Shown: piece by piece, positions 1 to 8,914 of the stretch | How positions within the stretch are numbered: the first letter of the stretch is position 1 | Layout of the letters: each line of letters starts with the position of its first letter | NCBI GenBank assembly: GCA_902604525.1 | Contig: CACKYY010000003.1 | Location: 1-64,000 of the forward strand | Length of the DNA: 64,000 nucleotides | Source: an uncultured Pelagibacteraceae bacterium | GTDB lineage: Bacteria > Pseudomonadota > Alphaproteobacteria > Pelagibacterales > Pelagibacteraceae | Reading direction: 5' to 3' | Translations under genes and position numbers: made by a program | The notes under the pieces: generated by a model | What the model was told of the DNA's origin: nothing | Databases searched by the model: none | Seen by the model: only the letters and a program-made list of their open reading frames with translations

Positions 1-315
1 TCCGCCTTTAATTTTTTCAACAAACTCATCACTACCCACAATATCTGCTCCAGCATCTTTAGCTTCTTGAGCTTTATTGTCTTCACAGACAACAGCAACT
101 TTTACTTTTTTACCTGTACCACCTGGTAAATTAACTATTGTTCTAATATTAACTTCACTTTTCTTTTGTTTATTGTTTATTTGAAAACTCAAATCTAAAG
201 ACTCATCAAATTTGCAAGTACAATTTCTCTTAAGCTCTGGTATCAATTTTTCAAAAACCTCAGCGCTAAGATCTTTTGTTTTTTCTGGTAATTTTTTAAA
301 TCTTTTAGAAGACAT
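1..315 (-). CDS. rplA: 50S ribosomal protein L1, partial (3' end beyond window edge)
   Basis: Minus-strand reading frame starting at ATG 313-315, directly downstream of rplK; runs off the window start. Synteny rplK-rplA. Confidence 0.88.
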   Translation of the reverse strand, partial: MSSKRFKKLPEKTKDLSAEVFEKLIPELKRNCTCKFDESLDLSFQINNKQKKSEVNIRTIVNLPGGTGKKVKVAVVCEDNKAQEAKDAGADIVGSDEFVEKIKGG

Positions 316-740
316 TATTCTTTTACCTCAATGCCCATTGATCTTGCTGATCCTGCTATAATTTTTACTGCTTCATTGATGTCATGAGCGTTAAGATCAT
401 TCATTTTTTCTTTAGCAATATCCTCTAATTGTTTTGTAGAAATTGAAGCTACAATATTTCTTCCTGGTTCTTTTGATCCACCTTTAAGTTTTACTGCTTC
501 TTTAATGTAGTAAGATGCTGGAGGTGATTTAATTTTAAAGTCAAATTTTTTGTCTTTATAAACTGTGATTTCAACTGGAACAGGTTTGCCTGCCATTGAT
601 TTTGTTTTATCATTAAAAGCTTTACAAAATTCCATGATGTTTACTCCTCGTTGACCTAAAGCAGGTCCTACTGGAGGAGCTGGGTTTGCTTGACCACCTT
701 TAATTTGTAATTTTATAAATCCACTAATTTCTTTTGCCAT
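315..740 (-). CDS. rplK: 50S ribosomal protein L11
   Basis: ORF translation [37 protein letters not shown] is typical of L11. Confidence 0.98.
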   Translation of the reverse strand: MAKEISGFIKLQIKGGQANPAPPVGPALGQRGVNIMEFCKAFNDKTKSMAGKPVPVEITVYKDKKFDFKIKSPPASYYIKEAVKLKGGSKEPGRNIVASISTKQLEDIAKEKMNDLNAHDINEAVKIIAGSARSMGIEVKE

Positions 741-1270
741 TAACTTGCTTTCTCAACTTGGTTATATTCTAAATCTACTGGTGTTGGTCGTCCAAATATA
801 GAAACTGACACTTTAAGTCTAGACTTTTCTTCATCTATCTCTTCAATCATTCCACTGAATGAAGCAAAAGGTCCATCAACAACCTGAACTTTTTCACCAA
901 CGCTGTACTCTATACCAGATTTTGGCTGAGCCACACCATCTTTTATTTGACCCAAAATCTTTTCTACCTCTTTATCTGAAACAGGTACTGGAATGCCCTT
1001 TGTACCAAGAAAACCACTAACTCTTTTTATGTTCTTTATCATATGATAAATATTGTTATCCATCTCACTCTTAATTAAAACATATCCAGGAAAGTATTTC
1101 TTTTTTCTTTGAATTCTTTTTCCTCTTTTTACTTCAGTAACATCATGAGTTGGAACAACTATTTCCTCAAATTTCTCGCTTATTTTAGCTTTATCTGCTT
1201 CCTCTTTAATTAGTGAGGCAACTTTATTCTCAAAACTAGAATGAGATTGAACAATGTACCAGTTTTTCAT
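740..1270 (-). CDS. nusG: Transcription termination/antitermination protein NusG
   Basis: [15 protein letters not shown]...[10 protein letters not shown]...[17 protein letters not shown] (NGN and KOW motifs). Confidence 0.98.
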   Translation of the reverse strand: MKNWYIVQSHSSFENKVASLIKEEADKAKISEKFEEIVVPTHDVTEVKRGKRIQRKKKYFPGYVLIKSEMDNNIYHMIKNIKRVSGFLGTKGIPVPVSDKEVEKILGQIKDGVAQPKSGIEYSVGEKVQVVDGPFASFSGMIEEIDEEKSRLKVSVSIFGRPTPVDLEYNQVEKAS

Positions 1271-1461
1271 TAAATACTCACCTTAAGTAAAAGTTCTAAG
1301 AAAAACTTTAAAACCTGATCTAAAAGTAAAAAAAACAAAGACATCACAACAGCCATCGCAAAAACCATTAAGGCACCTTGCAGAGTCTCTTTCCAAGTCG
1401 GCCAAGTAACTTTAAATGCCTCTTGTTTTACCTCTTGAATAAATTTAATCGGGTTTCTCAT
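1270..1461 (-). CDS. secE: Preprotein translocase subunit SecE
   Basis: 63 aa single-TM protein, FIQEVKQEAFKVTWPTWKET motif; synteny with nusG. Confidence 0.96.
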   Translation of the reverse strand: MRNPIKFIQEVKQEAFKVTWPTWKETLQGALMVFAMAVVMSLFFLLLDQVLKFFLELLLKVSI

Positions 1462-1478
1462 ACTTATTAAGCTCTAAT

Positions 1479-1554
1479 TGGCAGGAGCGGAGGGACTCGA
1501 ACCCTCAGCCTCCGGTTTTGGAGACCGGCGCTCTACCAATTGAGCTACACTCCT
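1479..1554 (-). tRNA. tRNA-Trp (CCA anticodon), CCA encoded
   Basis: Minus strand AGGAGTGTAGCTCAATTGGTAGAGCGCCGGTCTCCAAAACCGGAGGCTGAGGGTTCGAGTCCCTCCGCTCCTGCCA folds as a cloverleaf. Confidence 0.97.
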
Positions 1555-1564
1555 ATTTATAGAG

Positions 1565-2755
1565 TTACTCTATAATTTTAGTTACTACTCCTGCTCCAAC
1601 AGTTCTACCACCTTCACGAATAGCAAAATTTAATTTTTCAGCCATTGCAATCGGTGTAATTAATTTAACTGTGAATTTAGCATCATCACCTGGCATAACC
1701 ATTTCAGTTCCAGCTGGTAATTCTACCTCACCTGTTACATCAGTTGTTCTAAAATAAAACTGTGGTCTATATTTAGTAAAGAAAGGAGTGTGTCTTCCAC
1801 CCTCATCTTTTTTAAGTACATACGCTTGAGCTTCAAATTTAGTATGTGGAGTAATTGATCCAGGTTTACATAGAACTTGACCTCTTTCGATGTCATCTCT
1901 TTCTATACCTCTCAATAAAATTCCAACATTATCACCAGCTTCACCTGTATCTAAAAGCTTTCTAAACATTTCAACACCAGTACAAACTGATTTTTTTGTT
2001 TCTTTAATTCCAACGATTTCAACTTCTTCACCAGTTTTAATCACTCCTGACTCAACTCTACCAGTTGCAACTGTTCCTCTACCAGAAATTGAAAACACAT
2101 CCTCAACAGGCATCAAGAAAGGCTTATCTACTTCTCTAGCTGGTTGTGGAATATGCTCGTCAACAGCTTTCATTAATTCTAAAATTGAATTTTTTCCAAT
2201 TTCATCATCTCTTCCTTCAACAGCTGCTAAAGCAGAACCTTTAACGATTGGTGTTTTATCACCAGGGTATTTATAAGAAGTTAAAAGTTCTTTAATTTCT
2301 TCTTCAACAAGTTCAATCATTTCTTTATCATCAACTTGATCAACCTTATTTAGATAAACAACAATTGCTGGAATACCAACTTGTCTACCTAAAAGAATAT
2401 GTTCCCTAGTTTGTGGCATTGGACCGTCTGCAGCATTTACAACTAAAATCGCACCATCCATTTGTGCTGCACCAGTAATCATATTTTTTACATAGTCAGC
2501 ATGACCTGGACAATCTACGTGAGCATAGTGTCTCTTTTCAGTTTCATATTCAACGTGAGCGGTTGAAATTGTTATTCCTCTTTCTTTTTCTTCTGGCGCT
2601 TTATCAATTTGATCGTAAGCAACGGCAGTTCCACCACCTGCTTGTGCTAACACATTTGTGATTGCAGCAGTAAGAGTTGTCTTACCATGATCCACATGAC
2701 CAATAGTCCCAATGTTACAGTGGGGTTTATTTCTTACAAATTTTTCTTTCGACAT
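1565..2755 (-). CDS. tuf: Elongation factor Tu
   Basis: [33 protein letters not shown]; full-length EF-Tu, 396 aa. Confidence 0.99.
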   Translation of the reverse strand: MSKEKFVRNKPHCNIGTIGHVDHGKTTLTAAITNVLAQAGGGTAVAYDQIDKAPEEKERGITISTAHVEYETEKRHYAHVDCPGHADYVKNMITGAAQMDGAILVVNAADGPMPQTREHILLGRQVGIPAIVVYLNKVDQVDDKEMIELVEEEIKELLTSYKYPGDKTPIVKGSALAAVEGRDDEIGKNSILELMKAVDEHIPQPAREVDKPFLMPVEDVFSISGRGTVATGRVESGVIKTGEEVEIVGIKETKKSVCTGVEMFRKLLDTGEAGDNVGILLRGIERDDIERGQVLCKPGSITPHTKFEAQAYVLKKDEGGRHTPFFTKYRPQFYFRTTDVTGEVELPAGTEMVMPGDDAKFTVKLITPIAMAEKLNFAIREGGRTVGAGVVTKIIE

Positions 2756-2800
2756 TACTTTTTTACCTCAGTTTTATTTGTTTCATTACTAATTTTTTCT

Positions 2801-2874
2801 TGGAGCGGGTAAAGGGAATCGAACCCTTACATCCAGCTTGGAAGGCTAGCGTTCTACCATTGAACTACACCCGC
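2801..2874 (-). tRNA. tRNA-Gly (TCC anticodon)
   Basis: Minus strand GCGGGTGTAGTTCAATGGTAGAACGCTAGCCTTCCAAGCTGGATGTAAGGGTTCGATTCCCTTTACCCGCTCCA. Confidence 0.97.
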
Positions 2875-2920
2875 ACAACCCCAAGAGTAACACTCCATTG
2901 CTACTTAAAATTCTATCGAA

Positions 2921-3006
2921 TGGTGGAGGGGGAAAGATTCGAACTTTCGAAGACCGAAGTCAACGGGTTTACAGCCCGCCCCATTTGACCGCTCTGGAAC
3001 CCCTCC
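2921..3006 (-). tRNA. tRNA-Tyr (GTA anticodon)
   Basis: Minus strand GGAGGGGTTCCAGAGCGGTCAAATGGGGCGGGCTGTAAACCCGTTGACTTCGGTC...CCCCCTCCACCA; class II tRNA with long variable arm. Confidence 0.96.
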
Positions 3007-3135
3007 TTTTGGGGAAGTGTCCCCTGTTCAATAAAGCTTTAAACAACATGCGTTTTATATATTTTATTTATGCAAATGCAACACGTGATTTAATAGGCAA
3101 ATATTCAAAAAAACGTGTAAAACTGATCATAATTT

Positions 3136-3879
3136 ATGAACAAATCCTCATTTTTTATTGTTGGTCAACATGCTGTAATCGAGGCTCTTCGAAACCCACA
3201 AAGAAAAGTTTTAAAAGTTTTTTTAACTGAAGAAGCAAAAAAAAATATTCACAGAAAAAACCAAAATAAAAATCTTCTAGAAAACGTTAAGGTTTATTTT
3301 AAATCAAAAAAAGAATTGGATAAATATTCATCTAAAGAACAGTTAATGCATAATGGTTACGTTGCTGAACTAGAGCATTTAGATCAACCTGACCTTAAAC
3401 AATTTATAAAAGACAAAAATAATCTCACATTTGTTTGTTTGGATGAAGTAACAGACCCAAGAAATATCGGCTCTTTAATTAGGAGTGCTGCTTCGTTTAA
3501 AATTGATGGTTTGATAATAAAAGAAAGACATTTTCCAAGTGATAGTAAGCTAATGTACAAATCTGCTAGTGGATGTATGGAACATTTAAATATTTTTGAA
3601 GTATCTAACATAAATTCAACACTAAAAAATTTAAGGGAAAAAAATTTTTGGGTATATGGTTTTGATGCAAAGGGAGAAAAAAATTTTACAGATATCAAGT
3701 GGGAAGGAAATAATATTTTATTATTTGGTTCTGAGGGTTTTGGTATGAGAGAACATACTGGTAAATATGCTGATTTCTTTGTTAAAATTAATATGAATGA
3801 TAAGATTGAAAGTTTAAATATCTCCAATAGTGCTGCTATTGTCTTTCATCATTTAAGTTATATTAAAAAAAAGAGTTGA
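3136..3879 (+). CDS. rlmB: SpoU-family 23S rRNA (guanosine-2'-O-)-methyltransferase RlmB
   Basis: GQHAVIEALRNPQRKV...LDEVTDPRNIGSLIRSAASF...LLFGSEGFGM...SLNISNSAAIVFH motifs. Confidence 0.93.
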   Translation: MNKSSFFIVGQHAVIEALRNPQRKVLKVFLTEEAKKNIHRKNQNKNLLENVKVYFKSKKELDKYSSKEQLMHNGYVAELEHLDQPDLKQFIKDKNNLTFVCLDEVTDPRNIGSLIRSAASFKIDGLIIKERHFPSDSKLMYKSASGCMEHLNIFEVSNINSTLKNLREKNFWVYGFDAKGEKNFTDIKWEGNNILLFGSEGFGMREHTGKYADFFVKINMNDKIESLNISNSAAIVFHHLSYIKKKS

Positions 3880-3912
3880 TTATTTAATAAATAGTTAATA
3901 ATTATTGCGCAT

Positions 3913-3988
3913 GCCCTTGTAGCTCAGTTGGTAGAGCAATTGATTTGTAATCAATAGGTCCGCGGTTCGAATCCGTGCGGGGGCACCA
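3913..3988 (+). tRNA. tRNA-Thr (TGT anticodon)
   Basis: GCCCTTGTAGCTCAGTTGGTAGAGCAATTGATTTGTAATCAATAGGTCCGCGGTTCGAATCCGTGCGGGGGCACCA. Confidence 0.97.
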
Positions 3989-3996
3989 TTAAATTT

Positions 3997-4134
3997 TTAC
4001 CAAGCAGTCAACTTCCAACACTTATCCGCATCTTCAAGACGAACATAGCAACCCAGAAAAGACATTATTTTAAATGCAAAAAAACCACAGATTAAAACTA
4101 TTGCTATTAATATAATTGGGTTAATTTTTTTCAT
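3997..4134 (-). CDS. Small single-TM protein (45 aa), not in the supplied ORF track
   Basis: Minus-strand ATG at 4132-4134 to TAA at 3997-3999: MKKINPIILIAIVLICGFFAFKIMSFLGCYVRLEDADKCWKLTAW. Starts 1 nt after the nadK stop. Confidence 0.55.
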   Translation of the reverse strand: MKKINPIILIAIVLICGFFAFKIMSFLGCYVRLEDADKCWKLTAW

Positions 4135-4135
4135 A

Positions 4136-4906
4136 TTAATTTGTTTCACCTCTTAATTGTTCAATTTTAATTTTTTTTTGTAAACTTCGGTTTTTATCAT
4201 AAAGTAGATTAAACTTAATTTTGCTATTAGTTTTAATTATTATCGACTTCGCGTTTCTTACTTCTAGATTATCAGCAACTGCACTTATGGGTCTTTTAAC
4301 TGAATTTAAGTTAGTAATAGTGATTTTTGATTTATCATTAACAATCTTTCCTTTCCATCTTCTTGGTCTAAATGGGCTAATTGGAGAAATAGATAATTTT
4401 TTAGAATTTAAACTTAATATTGGACCATGAACTGATAAATTATAAGCAGTGCTTCCTGCGGGTGTTGATACTAAAACTCCATCAGAAACTAAGTTTTTAA
4501 TTATTTGTCTTGAACCTTGTTTGATTGATAGTGATGCTGCCTGTCTGCTTTGTCTAAGAACAGACACTTCATTAATAGCTATTGATTTCTTTATTTTGTT
4601 ATTCTTATTTTTAACGGTCATTTCTAAAGGAGAAATTGAGATCATATTGGCTTTAGTTAAATTTTTAATAATATTTTTTGAAGAAAATATATTCATTAGA
4701 AATCCATAATTTCCAGAATTAATTCCATAAAATTGTTTTTTTGAATTTTTATTTTTTTTAAGCGTTTGAAGCATAAAACCATCACCCCCTATAACAATTA
4801 CCAAATTAGATTTTTTAAATAGATTAGCTTCAATCTTTTTTGTGAGTATATTTTTAATTCTAAGAGATTTTTTATTTTTATCAGAAATAATTTGAGGATT
4901 ACTCAT
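4136..4906 (-). CDS. nadK: NAD kinase
   Basis: LVIVIGGDGFMLQTLK, YGINSGNYGFLMN, SDGVLVSTPAGSTAYNLSVHGPIL motifs. Confidence 0.94.
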   Translation of the reverse strand: MSNPQIISDKNKKSLRIKNILTKKIEANLFKKSNLVIVIGGDGFMLQTLKKNKNSKKQFYGINSGNYGFLMNIFSSKNIIKNLTKANMISISPLEMTVKNKNNKIKKSIAINEVSVLRQSRQAASLSIKQGSRQIIKNLVSDGVLVSTPAGSTAYNLSVHGPILSLNSKKLSISPISPFRPRRWKGKIVNDKSKITITNLNSVKRPISAVADNLEVRNAKSIIIKTNSKIKFNLLYDKNRSLQKKIKIEQLRGETN

Positions 4907-4910
4907 TTAA

Positions 4911-4997
4911 TGGTGCCCTCGGCCAGACTCGAACTGGCACTCCGCAAGCGGCAAGGATTTTAAGTCCTTTGTGTCTACCAATTTCACCACGAGGGCA
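4911..4997 (-). tRNA. tRNA-Leu (TAA anticodon)
   Basis: Minus strand TGCCCTCGTGGTGAAATTGGTAGACACAAAGGACTTAAAATCCTTGCCGCTTGCGGAGTGCCAGTTCGAGTCTGGCCGAGGGCACCA; class II. Confidence 0.96.
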
Positions 4998-5164
4998 TTA
5001 CTGAATTTCATGAGTGTTTATGCTAATATTTATAATTGAACAAGAAGAATAAGTAAAATTTTTATTTATTCGAATATTTTATAAATCTTAATGAATAGTT
5101 GGAATGTTTAACTAGGACAAAATTAATAATGAATAAATATCTTTAATAATTATGATTATGCTTA

Positions 5165-5368
5165 ATGAAAAAAGATGTTGTTAATTCTCACTTAAAAAAA
5201 AAAGCACAATCAAAACTTGCTTTATCAATTAGCTTATTTATTGTGCTTTTAACATCTACTGGATACATCTTTAATTCTAAAGGAATAATTTTTCTTTTCT
5301 ATATTTCCTGTTTTGTATTTTTCTACAATTTAGTAATCCACTTCTTATTAAAAAAATTTGATATTTAA
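5165..5368 (+). CDS. Small two-TM hypothetical membrane protein
   Basis: 67 aa ORF with two hydrophobic segments; 2 nt before the next small ORF. Confidence 0.6.
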   Translation: MKKDVVNSHLKKKAQSKLALSISLFIVLLTSTGYIFNSKGIIFLFYISCFVFFYNLVIHFLLKKFDI

Positions 5369-5370
5369 TC

Positions 5371-5520
5371 ATGATTAAAACACTTATTAAATTAAAGATA
5401 TTAAAATTTATACTAATAGGGGGTGTGTCGGCAGCTTATGTTTTTAAGAGATATTGTGATAAAAAAAATAAAGCAAAAAGTAAATTAAAAGAAGATAATT
5501 TAATAGAAAACAAATTATGA
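5371..5520 (+). CDS. Small single-TM hypothetical protein (49 aa), not in the supplied ORF track
   Basis: MIKTLIKLKILKFILIGGVSAAYVFKRYCDKKNKAKSKLKEDNLIENKL; stop overlaps the next start (ATGA at 5517). Confidence 0.55.
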   Translation: MIKTLIKLKILKFILIGGVSAAYVFKRYCDKKNKAKSKLKEDNLIENKL

Positions 5521-5906
5521 TTGAACAAATTAGCGTTCATTTGACCTCCATGATTTTGGGAATAATGCTATTCTTTTCGTTTGTAATAGCTCCTGTTGTC
5601 TTTACCACATTAGATGAGAATAATGCTCGAAAGTTTATAAGAAGAATATTCCCGTTTTATTATAACATTAATTTAGGAATAAGTTTTATTGTTCTCACAA
5701 CATTTATATTGTTGAGTAAGATAGGAGTTGATTTTTATCTAATATTAGTAATTACAGTTTTATTTGCTACTTCAAACTATTTATTAATGCCATTAATTAA
5801 CAAATTTAGAGATGAGAAACAGGATAAAAAATTTAAATACTTACATTTTCTATCTGTTCTTATTAATTTTGTTCAAATGATTTGTTTGGTATTTCTTCTA
5901 ATTTAA
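5517..5906 (+). CDS. DUF4149/TMEM205-like four-TM membrane protein
   Basis: FFSFVIAPVVFTTLDENNARKFIRRIFPFYY resembles DUF4149 proteins. Confidence 0.65.
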   Translation: MIEQISVHLTSMILGIMLFFSFVIAPVVFTTLDENNARKFIRRIFPFYYNINLGISFIVLTTFILLSKIGVDFYLILVITVLFATSNYLLMPLINKFRDEKQDKKFKYLHFLSVLINFVQMICLVFLLI

Positions 5907-5909
5907 GAA

Positions 5910-6734
5910 CTAGGTATTTTGTTTTTTCATTTTTAAATAAATATTTTTAAATACATAACGATAAAGCTCATAGATAGTAAGATAAATAAAGTACAAATTT
6001 GAAATTAACCATATACCTAGAAACAAATAATCAAAAATATTATTAAAAACAAATAATGAGCTTAATAAAATTTTCAATGATGAAATAAACCATAATACCA
6101 TAAACGTAAAAGAATAATTTTTGTATTTATTAACTCTTAGTGGATGAATAAATTTGATAGGTATAAACTTTAGCAATATGCAAATAGATATTATAAATAA
6201 ATTATACACTTGAGATAGATCAAATATGTATAAATAAAAAAGTAATATGTTCCAGATACATGGAAAACCTTTGTAAAAGTTGTCTGAAGTCATCACGTTA
6301 GTATTTGAATACGATATTGCTGATATAATTAATATAATCGAAGGTATAATTATTTCAAAAGGTGTAGGTACAAATTTAAAACAATATATCATCACAGATG
6401 GGATTATTATGTAATTAAAAAAATCAATTATGCTATCTAGCATCTTCCCATCGATATTTTTTACAAAGAAAGAAACTCTTAATTTTCTTGCCAACGTACC
6501 ATCAACTGCATCAATTAATAATGCAATTCCCAAAAATAAAAAAGCTGATTTTAAATTATTATTAAATATGCATGTAATTGCAAAAAAACCTGCTATTAAC
6601 CCGGAACATGTTATCAAATGGACAGTCCAAGCTCGCAAAACACCTAAATCTTTTTTATTTTTTAGCATTAATTTTTTTAACCGATTAATAAAAATTTCGA
6701 TGATAAATTCTTGTCGCGGTAGTAATTCTTGCAA
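5910..6734 (-). CDS. CDP-alcohol phosphatidyltransferase, probably phosphatidylcholine synthase-like; likelier start is ATG 6666-6668
   Basis: AWTVHLITCSG, LLIDAVDGTLARKLR...GKMLDSIIDFFNYIIIP, DNFYKGFPCIWNI resemble Pcs. The listed start at 6734 is a TTG; internal ATG precedes the family-typical N-terminus. Confidence 0.75.
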   Translation of the reverse strand: MQELLPRQEFIIEIFINRLKKLMLKNKKDLGVLRAWTVHLITCSGLIAGFFAITCIFNNNLKSAFLFLGIALLIDAVDGTLARKLRVSFFVKNIDGKMLDSIIDFFNYIIIPSVMIYCFKFVPTPFEIIIPSIILIISAISYSNTNVMTSDNFYKGFPCIWNILLFYLYIFDLSQVYNLFIISICILLKFIPIKFIHPLRVNKYKNYSFTFMVLWFISSLKILLSSLFVFNNIFDYLFLGIWLISNLYFIYLTIYELYRYVFKNIYLKMKKQNT

Positions 6735-6740
6735 ATTAAT

Positions 6741-6758
6741 TTTATAAATATTTATAAA
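6741..6758. promoter_or_regulatory. Perfect 18-bp palindrome TTTATAAATATTTATAAA with a TATAAA -10-like element on each strand
   Basis: Read directly; lies between the divergent Pcs-like gene and the HAD phosphatase gene. Confidence 0.5.
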
Positions 6759-7564
6759 TGGGGAAAAAATTTAATATTTTAATATTTACTGATCTTGATG
6801 GCTCTCTCCTTCATAGAGACACATTTAAGTTTGATCTAATAAAAGATTATCTCAAAAAGTTACTATCTAAAGGTATTTTCATAATACCTAACACGAGTAA
6901 AACAGAAAAAGAGATTTTAGAATTTAATAATGAGCTAGGATCGAGCTTACCACACATTGCTGAAAATGGTGCGGTTATAAATGGTTTAAATTTGCTAAAC
7001 GCTAATTTACCTAAAGAATTAATCCTAAGTAAAGAAAAGGATAATCTAGCAAAAATTTTTGAAAAATCAGTTCCAGGTTATTTACAAAATAAATGTAAAT
7101 GGTTATCTGAGATGGACAAGAAAAAACAAAGTTTAATTTTTGGATTAAAAGATGAAAAACTTAAAACGGCTTTAGATCGTAAATACACTATTCCTTTTTT
7201 ATTTGAGGGAAATAAAAATGAAAAAAAAGAATTATCTAAAATTGTAAAAAAAAAAGGTTTAGCTTTACAGGAAGGCGGTAGAGTTATTAATTTAACTGAT
7301 AAAGTCAATAAAGCTAAAGCGCTTCAAGTATTTGTAAGATTTTTTAAGAAAAAAAATCAAAACGTAAAAACAATTGCAGTTGGTGATAACTACAACGATT
7401 TAGATATGCTTAAAATTAGTGATTTTCCTTGCTTAGTATTTAATGATAAATTTACATTAGATCAAATCCCTATAAATGATTTAATAGTAACAAATAAGCC
7501 ATCACCAGAGGGCTGGGCAGATGTGATCAAAATGGCTCTGGTTAAAATAAATAAAAATTACTAA
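6758..7564 (+). CDS. HAD-IIB phosphatase, mannosyl-/glucosyl-3-phosphoglycerate phosphatase family
   Basis: IFTDLDGSLLHRDTF, NTSKTEKEI, PHIAENGAVI, VGDNYNDLDML: MPGP family signature. Confidence 0.82.
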   Translation: MGKKFNILIFTDLDGSLLHRDTFKFDLIKDYLKKLLSKGIFIIPNTSKTEKEILEFNNELGSSLPHIAENGAVINGLNLLNANLPKELILSKEKDNLAKIFEKSVPGYLQNKCKWLSEMDKKKQSLIFGLKDEKLKTALDRKYTIPFLFEGNKNEKKELSKIVKKKGLALQEGGRVINLTDKVNKAKALQVFVRFFKKKNQNVKTIAVGDNYNDLDMLKISDFPCLVFNDKFTLDQIPINDLIVTNKPSPEGWADVIKMALVKINKNY

Positions 7565-7572
7565 AGTTAACT

Positions 7573-8793
7573 ATGAGCGATTTTTCTCAAAATGGAATAA
7601 TTTCAACGCTTCATGATTTTGGAACAAAATCTTTAGAGCAGATAGAAAAAGAACTTTTAGGTTTCTCGAAAGAAAGGAAGATGGAACTAATCTTGCCATG
7701 TCTTTATTCAGAATTAAAAGGTGATGCATTGCCTAATATTATAAAAGAGATTAGTAAAACAAATTACATAAATCATATAATTATAGGCTTAGATCAAGCA
7801 AGCGAGTCCGAAGCAAGGAAAGCTTGGACTTTTTTTGAAAAATTAGAAACTCCTTTTACAATCCTTTGGAATGATGGACCTAATTTAAAAAAATTGGATA
7901 AAGAGTTACAAAAAAAAGGATTAGCTCCAAATGAGCATGGTAAAGGAAGAAATGTTTGGTATTGCATAGGAATGTCAATAGCAAGAGATAGTGCAAGATC
8001 TGTTGCATTACATGATTGTGATATCAAAACTTATGACAGAAGAATGTTAGCAAAATTATTTTACCCAGTTGTAAACCCCCTTTTTAATTTTGAATTTTGT
8101 AAAGGCTTTTATCCAAGAGTTGCTGACAACAAGATGAATGGACGTGTAGCAAGATTATTAGTTTTTCCTCTGTTGAATGCTTTAGAAAAAACTATTGGCA
8201 AAAGTGACTATTTAGATTTTATGAAATCATTTAAATATCCTCTTGCAGGAGAGTTTTCATTTAGAAGGAATATCTTGCCTGAACTTAGAATTTCATCTGA
8301 CTGGGGTATAGAAATTGGAATTTTATCTGAAATGCAAAGAAATTTTTCTCCTCAAAATATTTGCCAAGTAGATTTAGCAGATACTTATGACCATAAACAT
8401 CAAGATTTATCTCTTGATGATGAAAAAAAAGGTTTATCAAGAATGTCTATAGATATTATAAAAACTTTTATAAAAAAATTAGCAACTCAAGGTCATTCAT
8501 TTAGTAGAGAACAATTAAGATCTTTGAAAGCAACATATTACAGATCTGCTTTAGATCTTATAGATGCTTACAGAGCTGATGCTGAAATGAATGGTCTAAA
8601 ATTTGACTCTCATACGGAGGAAAAAGCAGTTGAGTTATTTTCAAGCAATATAATTAGAGCTGGAGAGGATTTTTATCTAAACCCAATGGATGCACCTTTT
8701 ATACCTACATGGAGTAGAGTAAAAAGTGCAATACCAGATTTTCTAGTAAGATTAGAAAAAGCTGTTAATGAAGATAACAGACGTTATCTATAA
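7573..8793 (+). CDS. Glucosyl-3-phosphoglycerate synthase-like glycosyltransferase (GT81-like)
   Basis: ELILPCLYSEL, HGKGRNVWYCIGMSIAR, ALHDCDIKTYD (DxD), GEFSFRRNIL; paired with an MPGP-family phosphatase. Confidence 0.75.
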   Translation: MSDFSQNGIISTLHDFGTKSLEQIEKELLGFSKERKMELILPCLYSELKGDALPNIIKEISKTNYINHIIIGLDQASESEARKAWTFFEKLETPFTILWNDGPNLKKLDKELQKKGLAPNEHGKGRNVWYCIGMSIARDSARSVALHDCDIKTYDRRMLAKLFYPVVNPLFNFEFCKGFYPRVADNKMNGRVARLLVFPLLNALEKTIGKSDYLDFMKSFKYPLAGEFSFRRNILPELRISSDWGIEIGILSEMQRNFSPQNICQVDLADTYDHKHQDLSLDDEKKGLSRMSIDIIKTFIKKLATQGHSFSREQLRSLKATYYRSALDLIDAYRADAEMNGLKFDSHTEEKAVELFSSNIIRAGEDFYLNPMDAPFIPTWSRVKSAIPDFLVRLEKAVNEDNRRYL

Positions 8794-8914
8794 CATTTTT
8801 AAAAAAGTTAAAAATTATTATTCAACTATTAATTGATAGTAATTAATTTTTATCAAATATTTGCGACATGATATCAAATATAGTATTTTTTTAAAAAAAA
8901 TCTCAGGAGGAGAA

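Noticed and set aside
1890-2276. 128-aa plus-strand ORF inside tuf
   Set aside because: Antisense shadow ORF of a highly conserved gene; low-complexity Ser/Pro-rich translation.
3011-3024. GGGGAAGTGTCCCC hairpin upstream of tRNA-Tyr
   Set aside because: Only a 5-bp stem adjacent to a tRNA 5' end; most likely precursor leader structure.
2800-3230. Plus-strand ORFs 2800..2988 and 2898..3230
   Set aside because: They translate straight across the tRNA-Gly and tRNA-Tyr genes and into rlmB; artefacts.
3384-3827. 147-aa minus-strand ORF inside rlmB
   Set aside because: Antisense shadow of a well-supported CDS.
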